A stretch of 64,000 nucleotides of DNA from Cliona cf. orientalis (lineage: Eukaryota; Porifera; Demospongiae; Clionaida; Clionaidae): contig OZ005689.1 of assembly GCA_963930775.1 (NCBI GenBank), positions 25,232,058 through 25,296,057 on the forward strand, read 5' to 3'. This document shows, one piece after another, positions 56,644 to 64,000 of the stretch; within the stretch, counting starts at the first letter, position 1, and every line of letters begins with the position of its first letter. The notes beneath the pieces were generated by a model. It was not told the DNA's origin, ran no database searches, and saw only the letters and a list, made by a program, of their open reading frames with translations. The translations under genes were made by a program, and so were the position numbers.

Positions 56644-57186
56644 ATGGATAGTGAGGGGAGTTCTGGTGAGGAATCGGAGGATGATGAAGGGTCTATGACC
56701 TCATCGAGTGCGTCGTCTACCTTTTGTACAAGTTCTAGTTTGTCGTTCAGTTCATCACCAAGCAGCTCGAGCGATACAGACCAGTCGTGTGTGAGCTCTG
56801 ATGATGAACATAGTAAACTAGGATCTTTGTGTAAGTCGCTTCTTGAGAATAAAACCCCTTTGTATCCAGATTCGCAGGTCACTATACTTGACAGCTATAT
56901 ATTGTTGTATGAGTATTCCTTACAGCACAGCCTAACTAAAGAGGCATTCAAGGAGCTCCTCCAATTAATAACTATTCATATGTCATTAAACGCAAAGTCA
57001 GTGTACCTCTTGCAAGGTTTTTTCGAAAAACATTTCAATGACGCCAAAGGAGAGTGCTTTTATTATTATTCGAAGTGTCACAGAAGTGTTGATGAGGGTG
57101 CACTGTGCCCTAGTGGATGCAGTACAACAATCAGCAAGTTTTTGTATGTACCTGTTGAGCCTCAATTGAAGCGAAGATTAGAAGGT
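56644..57186 (+). pseudogene. N-terminal exon of a tnp2-type transposon gene
   Basis: Starts MDSEGSSGEESEDDEGSMTS with a long Ser/Asp/Glu-rich region. A Cys-rich motif follows (ECFYYYSKCHRSVDEGALCP, CSTTISKFLYVPVEPQLK) and ends at a GTAAGA donor after RRLEG. From memory this is the N-terminus of tnp2-type transposase genes common in sponges and cnidarians. No following exon is visible, so it is a fragment. It differs from the transposase at 10897-14218. Confidence 0.5.
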
Positions 57187-57576
57187 AAGAATTGTCAAGG
57201 GGTGGTCACTACCATAGGTCACGTGTTACCATTTGTGACCGCGATCAAGATGAGATCAAACGATCAAATGGGTCTCCAGGGGAGAATCAAACGATCAAGG
57301 CACCTTGCGAGTGTCGATCAAGACTAATCTCGCAAGCCACACCCTTCGTAGGGGTGGGGTCTGGAGGAGGAACTGGCTAGCTAGGCTAGGCTACCGCAAA
57401 CTTGATAAATCTAAAGCGCATGCACATTTTCAGCCCCACCCTCACGTATAAATAATTGCTCTGACCGCAGACCGCAGGTATTCTTAGTGCTAGCGGGTGA
57501 TTCTGTAGCCTCGTACCCCCGTACGAGACTAGTGATTCTACAGTGTACCAATACAAGCGCGATCGCAGCGTCAGCC

Positions 57577-60500
57577 ATGGAGAGAGTCGCCGTCATCCTC
57601 CACCTTGGGGAAAGTGCCACAGTGAAAACAGTTTTGAGATTCGACAGCAGCAAACGGAGTACATACACCAGAAAGCAAATTGAGGAAGAACTCCTGAGTC
57701 TGTTTCCTGATGTGGAACGCAAAGGTCTTAGGTTTGAGGTGTTCTACGAAGACGACCTAGTTGGAGAGGTACATTCTCTTCATACAATAAATCGTAATAC
57801 GTTCATAGCAAGTTATGTATCATAGGTGGTGATAGAAAGTGATCGAGATGCTTAGGAAGCGCTTGCAGCATTCATGGATGCATCAGGCAATAACCAGGAT
57901 GTTCGCTACCGGTCTATTCATGTCAGAGAGTGTAGCAAGGTACTGCTACAGAGAGAGGACAGATTTGAGCCTCTGGAACCAGAGGCAGAGAGATGCAATT
58001 CTAGGAAAAGAATCCGTCGGCCTGGGGGATCATCCGACAAACCTCCATCCAAAAGAAAGACAACTCTATCAAAGGTATCTTAGTGATGTTGAGATTCACA
58101 TGGCTACATGAATCAAGCTATATTATTGTATCAAGGCACGTAATGAGGTTTAGATTTACGGGACAATCTTTTCCAATCATGCAGGAAGACAAACCAGTAG
58201 ACCTCTCCAAAATACTTTCCAAATGTGTGACTGAAGATGGCATTGATGATGCAAATGAACAGCCACTGTACATAGACTATGAGAGAGAATGTATTGCTTG
58301 TCGCTGGTGTGAAAGAGTCATCAACCAGCATGTGAAAACAGCTATATCTCATAAGCAAAGGAGGCAGCACACCCTTCACCCTGAGAATCATCCCAATCCT
58401 CTTCAAGGTGTGAGACATCAGAACCTATTTTAGACAGTGACAATATTATTATTATTATTACTTGTTTTGTGGTTATATAGAAACAGGAAGCAATTCTTTG
58501 ACATCCTCATGTGCACATGATACTGATAAGGATGAATGTGAGTTCTAATAATTACCCCGCGCGCATGCGCAAGGGGTAAAGCAATTGGTTTGTCCGTCTG
58601 TCGTTGTTGTTGTCGTTGTCGGCACGAAAATCGCCAGATCTCGAGTTTTAGGCGTCTGTGCGTACTATAAGCACATCCAATCGATAGATATCGATAAAAA
58701 ACTGATTTGTACGGGCTTCGAATTGCTCAAAAAGGCTTACTAGGGCTACAAATCGTGCATTTTCTGTTCAGCATGCCTGTGGTTTATCAACCGCACCCAC
58801 TCTTTTAGCATGCTGATGCGGCTGCGCATGCTCAAGCTCAGTGTTGGAAAGGGTCGTCAGGTCATGAAACAGTTCTGCTGTAGAGTGTTGCAGTACTACG
58901 CTACAGTGGCTACAGAGCGCGCGGGGTATGTGCTCTACAGAGCTCTAGTTAATGAATAGGCTGTTCACGTAGCTGTGGTGAAATATAATTGTGCAAATAG
59001 GTTGCGAGGTAGAATGCCAGGGTTTGTGTGATAGAAAGTATGCAGCACTTTATTGTGAAGGAAATCCTGGAGCAACAAGCACAAAGAAACTGTGGGACGA
59101 TGGAAGACAGTCAATGCTGGTATGAGCAAGACAATGGTGAGAAATTCCAGACAGTGTGTTCTTGCTGCACCAATTATTCAGCATGGAAACAAAACCACAA
59201 GGAGCATGCACAAGCTCTTCAGTCTATAGCAGATAAACCATGTTACTACAGAATTTGTGATGACGATGTGCGAGTGCTTAAGAATGGTACCGAGCATCTT
59301 TACAGTGGGACAATTAGAGCACTAGCTTCCGCTCCGAAGGGGGAGTGCTTGAAAACTGCATCAAACATTGGTCCCCACCCATACACATGTGATGCATGTG
59401 AAGCCTTACAGCATGACAAATCTAGCCAGCTACTTCGTAAATTCAATCGGCTATCAACTTTAAAGTATCCTCGTGATGAATGTCCTAGAAGAAAAGGAGT
59501 GCAGCACAAGTATCGAAATAAGGCAGCTCTCACGACAGCATTACAAAAGAGTGTCAGTGATAACAAAATTAATGTCAATCCATAAAAATAATCAAACTGT
59601 CACAAGCAAATGAAAAGCTTATGCATCAGAGCTGGCACAACAACTCCTCTCTACGTCCATTCATAGAACAGATTCTTAATCTTTTTCAGTCACAAAAACT
59701 TAAATTTGATTTGAGCTTCCTAAAGAACTGGCTAGGAAAAAATTAAAGGGGAAATATTTTCATGCAGATGAGCAGGCACGTAATCTTGCCATCCTTTTAA
59801 GCAACCGACTTGGAGAGAAGATGTATTCCACTGTTGCACCAATGATGGGTCTTCCTCTAGCAAGGCAGTCGCAAAAGCTCAGAGCAAAAGACTGTAGTGG
59901 GCACACATACTTACCTGGTCTCAATGATTGGGCACTTTCTGTTGCTGGGCAACGTGATAGTCATCCTTTGCAAAATAGCATGGATGGCACTAGAGTAATC
60001 AGAGCTATTGAATTGTATGCAGATAAAATCCTTGTGGGTGAGTCATTTCCACCAGACATCAGATTACCCACAGCCTACCCAGCTGCCTACAGTGGAGTCC
60101 TGGGAACAAATTCAAAGAGACTGTACGTGAGCAAGCAAAATATGCAGCAGAGGCATACTCACTAGATCTTGTTGACATAACTGGTCAACTCCCAGACCTG
60201 ATGATTGGCTCCATTCCTGAAGCTACCTCCGGAGTGACTGGTTCTCATATCTATGCTATAACGCTTGAAATGGAGAAGCGTGCATGTACATACAACATTC
60301 CCCTTGTTGGGCATTGCACAGATTCTGCAGCTAATTCGTTAAATAGTCTTTTGAAGTTAGCTACACCCACTAAGTTTCTTGTAGAATCAGGGATACACTT
60401 TATTGGCCTGTCCTTCGACGGATTCTATCTGTTCAGTGCATTTTTAAGCAAGCATATCCAGCCATAGCGTATCCATGCTGGGACCACTCATCAAGGACTT

Positions 60501-60820
60501 CCATTAGGAACCTGATTAATCGAAAGCGCATGATTGTTGCCAGTACAACTTCCGACAATGGCATATCAAGGAATCATGTTGCCACTGTTCAAGATTTATG
60601 CCTCCTGAAGCAAAAGGTGCCGAATGCTTCTCTAAAACATAGTGATATTAGCCCATACATTCATCAAAATTGTGATGCTACTTCCCGAGTGTTAACCAAT
60701 CTAGTGGTGTCTGAATTAGCTAAGAATGTCCCAGGGTCTGAAGCAACACAGCTGTTGATGCTTTATCATAGCTGGCCTCGATTCGATTGTAGGAGGGGCA
60801 TGGTCAACCACTATCCCTGA
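57577..60820 (+). pseudogene. Transposase-like gene with N-terminal PB1-like domain
   Basis: Exons: 57577-57769 and 57827-58080 form a PB1-like domain (MERVAVILHLGESATVKTVL, LRFEVFYEDDLVGE, VIESDRDA, EALAAFMD). One TAG replaces an expected codon just after ESDRDA. Next are a basic stretch (KRIRRPGG), an exon at 58183-58407 with CRWCERVI, and from 59037 a Cys-rich block (CSCCTNYSAWKQNHKEH, PYTCDACEALQ). The conserved core follows (NLAILLSNRLGEKMYSTVAP, LQNSMDGTRVIRAIELYADK, TSGVTGSHIYAI, GHCTDSAANSLN, QNCDATSRVL). I recall this core as multicopy in invertebrates but cannot name its superfamily. The core changes frame about three times, and a 400-bp repeat sits in one intron. Confidence 0.5.
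58552..58950. repeat. 400-bp interspersed repeat, copy 2
   Basis: Matches 52563-52965 from TTACCCCGCGCGCATGCGCA to GTGCTCTACAGAGCTCTAGT with substitutions. It sits in an intron of the PB1-domain gene. Confidence 0.8.
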
Positions 60821-60893
60821 GCTAAGGACACTTCGCAATAGCGGACTAAAATTTTGGTCCCAATGGTGTCCGCTTTAGAGGGTTTCCACTGTA
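60815..60893. repeat. Solo Tigger-like terminal repeat
   Basis: Read in reverse: CAGTGGAAACCCTCTAAAGC, then GGACACCATTGGGACCAAAA and GGACACTT. This is like the CAGTGGAACC...GCGGACACT ends of pogo/Tigger-type elements in invertebrates. Only one end is found here. Confidence 0.5.
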
Positions 60894-61047
60894 TTTGTTT
60901 GCGTGTCATAATAATATTATGTCGTGTACATCTGGAATCAAAGTTGAAAAAACATTTCACCACACCCTTTTTCCGATCTGCGTATGGGTACAAGAATATG
61001 CAATCAGGTACTTTGGGAAAACTTCCGTTCCGTTTGTAACATATCAG

Positions 61048-61275
61048 GAGGAGGAGGAAGGATCTGGTGTTGTGCCCAAACTGGAGTTGTACAAGTGCTT
61101 AGCTACTACGCCTGTGTGCAAACCTCACTCGCGAGATGTAGTCTAGTAGCCTAGCAAGCCCGGTACCGATGAAAATTGGTGATGACGTGGAGCAATCTGA
61201 TTGGGCTCCACTCCTGGCTGCAGCAGGTACTAGTCTCGTATACATAGGCATAACACCAGATCCTTCCTCCTTCCC
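61048..61275. mobile_element. Short MITE with GGAGGAAGGATCTGGTGTT ends
   Basis: GGAGGAAGGATCTGGTGTT (near 61053) and its complement AACACCAGATCCTTCCTCC (near 61253) enclose about 200 bp with no coding capacity. Confidence 0.6.
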
Positions 61276-61643
61276 AGTCATAACAATACAAACCTAGCGT
61301 TCGAAGCCCAGTAAATCAGGTGACATGCACACATTTCCATAGTCAGGAAAGGCGAGAAAACTGTCAGTACGCCATATTACATACGACAGACACAGACACA
61401 AAACTTACCAATTATTATCTCGGCAGTGCGCAGACAAAGTTCACGTGGCACGATGGACGATATGCGCATGCGCAGATGGACAGGGGAGGGGCTGATGCAT
61501 GCGCATTTGGAAGGGGTGGGGCTGAAAGCATGACCTTTGACCTTAAAATTGACGACCGACAGCGGATACCAAACTGAGTCATTCAGGTCTCCTACAACGC
61601 TAAAAATGCTCAGCAAAGGGTAAGCGGCTAAAAGAGACTTATA

Positions 61644-64000
61644 TCAGCGCTTCTGGGGCAATTTGGGGATATATCCACCCACGCAATTAAATGGTACCTT
61701 AAGGGCTTTGAAATACCTGTGGATTCTCAACAGCAGGAAGTTGAAACAAATCTCCAAACAGATAGACAGATTTTCCAGCAAACAAAAGTTTGTTCTTTCC
61801 GGCATCCTTTGTTGCAAACAATACAGTTTATGGACTATTTCTAATAGACGTGCCGATATCATGCTACATTCATGTATTATCAGCACGTCTGCATTATTGA
61901 TCGTACTGCAGTAAACAGTCCCCCATTCAAGAAGGTTGACACCCAGCCTGAAATATCTGTGAACTGTCTTTCCACCTAGAAGGTAAGCTGCTGAGCCAGA
62001 TAAGGGCAAAACCTCAACAAATTATTCCTGACAGAGGGTCGGATGACCAACTACAGTATGGATCTGGAAGCTTTTCCCGGTACCACCAGGGCCAGTCACA
62101 AACAGCAATCGTTGCTGCGAAGAGTTGGTCATAAGTTTGAAAGCTTCTATCTGTGACGGAATCAAGAACTTTATACGTGCCTGCAACTCTTCCTCATCTT
62201 TCACTAGTCTAGTTGAATTGCACCCAACTAAGCTGATAAGATCTGTAGATTGTCCTACTCCAGAAGGTAGGTCTACACATGCTCCCTCAACACGTGATTG
62301 GTCATCGCATTTGTCATCACCATCCAGGTCTACTTCTCCCAAACCTAAATCTCTTAGCTTGCTATTCACAGCCTCACTAGCCTCTGTTTTGGAGGATCAG
62401 CATCTTAGCTAGTCTGTGTATGTAATGAACACTAAAACTATGTTTCGCCGTATCTTCAAGGGAACTAATGGCATCCTCCTGCTTTATCAGGTCTCGTAGG
62501 CCTTGTATGTTTTGGAAATATTGCTATTACTCAGCAAGTCTTTCTCACTTCTAAAAGCTATATTGAACTTCTTATGTTCTAGCCAATTATCATTTGCCGT
62601 TACAGTAACAAAAAAATCTGGCACACAAAATGCAGCTAAATCCAAGTATTCTTTGACCCAATACTTCTTTGTTCCTGGTAGAGTTGGGGGGATATACTGA
62701 CCTAGTTATGCACTTTCTCACCACTACCCAAATGTGATAAAACATACTCTTTGTAAGTGGAAAGTCACAATTATAATTCTCAATGGCAGTCATAGGATAT
62801 TTCATGTTGTACATTAATATTCTAAATTTTATGACCCAATCATATGTAAAAAAGGTAATACTTTGTCATGACGCCATCTAGGATCAGCATGCATCAATCT
62901 GATTTTTGCTTACTGGCCGTGAACTGAAGATGAGCGAAGAGTCATGTCAAAGCCCCCTCTATCAAATTGATATAGATGTGGAAACAATTTCTCCTCAATT
63001 TTGGGATCTCTTAAGCTCATTTTGTATGATGTACTAAGGAGTTTCAAATCTTCGTCACTAGCTATTCTCTACGTCTTTGTACACCAGCATTATCCAACAA
63101 TATCATGTCATTTATCCCTTGAATGTGAGCATTCGCAACGTCACCTAGTGGATAGGCTTCTATGATCATTCCTTCACATTGCCCAAGATATTCTGCAGAA
63201 AGCTGTTTACTGGATACTATTTCAATATCACCAGTTTTCATAGGAAGAGGATTCCCAGCTCCACTCACGGTTGTTGATGGAAAATAAGCATATAGTGTTT
63301 CTAACTGAGCCAAAAATTGTTCATATAAGGGATTATTTTTCTTTAGCCAGTGAAAGGCTTTCAAAACGGCTTCTCTGTCGTAGGGTACAGTTATGTCTCC
63401 AATGTGCTTTTGAAATTGAAGTATCCCTGCCATGCCCCTCTAATGATCTATAGACACACCATATCCAATTGGACCTGAACTATGCACATAGGAATAGTTG
63501 GATGGTTTGAACGTGCTACAGTACAATGATCCTATTGCTAGTGTACGGATTTCATCAAACCCAGCTACATCATCCTTAATACAATCTGGTAATGACTCAA
63601 AATCATCAAAAAGCTCTTCACTTGAGCTAAGGTTACCACAGTGTCTACAACATGCCACTTTGAGCACCCCATCCTTATCCATTGTCACAATAGTTAGGCT
63701 GTAGGCTGTAGAGAATAGGTTCTCAAATTTAGAAGCTCTATAGGGAAAGATTTTCTTCCTACTGTTCATCCATTTGACATCACATGGAAACAAAATTATC
63801 CCACACACAACAAATACAAATCAGCTCGCACACACTCAAACCCATCACCAAAATCAATAATTTGTTCACAATATTCATGCCAAATTGACCATTGTGCGTC
63901 CGCTTCCTTTATCCGTACGTTGATTGTTGCTGCTCGAACACCATACTTTTTTGCCAACTCTTTATTATCAGCATTATCCACATCAACACTACATGTAAAC
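61644..64000 (-). pseudogene. Helitron with PIF1-like helicase, partial
   Basis: Minus-strand pieces in order. 63981-63796 and 63808-63440 are N-terminal parts with Cys pairs (CCRHCGNL). 63433-63062 has the Helitron-type DREAVLKAFHWLKKNNPLYE. About 63060-62900 has KIEEKLFPHLYQFDRGGFD. 62369-62022 carries the helicase Walker A (FVTGPGGTGKSF). 62009-61644 carries AYLLGGKTVHRYFRLGVN and the DEAD-like Walker B variant IIHECSMIS. The HUH Rep motifs are not seen, and the gene seems to extend beyond the window. Frames change several times. A 3' end hairpin with CTRR is not identified. Confidence 0.6.

Noticed and set aside
1-64000. tRNA or rRNA genes
   Set aside because: No cloverleaf with the conserved A and B boxes and no rRNA core sequence was recognised by eye. 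A tRNAscan run would be decisive.

Overview
The window is intron-rich eukaryotic DNA. Short exons carry clean GT/AG borders, and noncoding stretches are AT-rich with TACATG-type microsatellites. I see no operons and no ribosome binding sites. The mix of an IRAK/Pelle-like kinase with an Ig domain and many animal-type DNA transposons suggests a marine invertebrate, possibly a sponge. That assignment is inference. Most of the window is layered transposable elements. Host genes are clearest at 48.3-56.3 kb.

Layout. About 0.3-4.2 kb holds a decayed multi-exon transposon-like gene of a family I cannot name. From 5.9 to 18 kb there is a three-level nest. A roughly 650-bp MITE is split at a TA by an 11.6-kb CACTA-like element (6138-17766, CACTGG...CCAGTG ends). 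That element carries a tnp2-like transposase (minus strand) and a divergent SAM-domain gene (plus strand). A pogo/Tigger element with an intact 654-codon transposase sits in its left subterminal repeats, and another MITE sits between its two genes. From 18 to 26 kb is a plus-strand MULE-type gene whose exons run on into SWIM, CXXC zinc finger and OTU protease domains. One of its introns is occupied by a complete 3.0-kb pogo-like transposon (20425-23449) that also encodes a HIRAN-Ulp1 protease. From 26.4 to 32.3 kb is a large minus-strand gene with Cys-rich N-terminal modules and a C-terminal CXC domain, bracketed by 22-bp direct repeats.

32-47 kb is gene-poor. It holds several copies of the 650-bp MITE, an hAT-type MITE inside a possible exon, a piggyBac end, a long foldback element, a G23 run, and fragments of a tyrosine-recombinase element and a LINE. 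48.3-52 kb is a minus-strand kinase gene of ten or more exons (Ig domain, Ser/Thr linker, TKL kinase). 53.4-56.3 kb is a second minus-strand host-like gene with a 109/117-bp minisatellite in an intron. 56.6-60.8 kb holds plus-strand transposon genes (a tnp2-type N-terminus, then a PB1-like plus transposase-like gene). 61.6-64 kb is a minus-strand Helitron with a PIF1-like helicase.

Several otherwise coherent genes, including the host kinase, are interrupted by single-base frame changes or one stop. These could be real decay or uncorrected assembly indels, and the sequence alone cannot decide. All exon borders are read by eye from splice signals and frame continuity. Family names rest on motif recognition without a database search.
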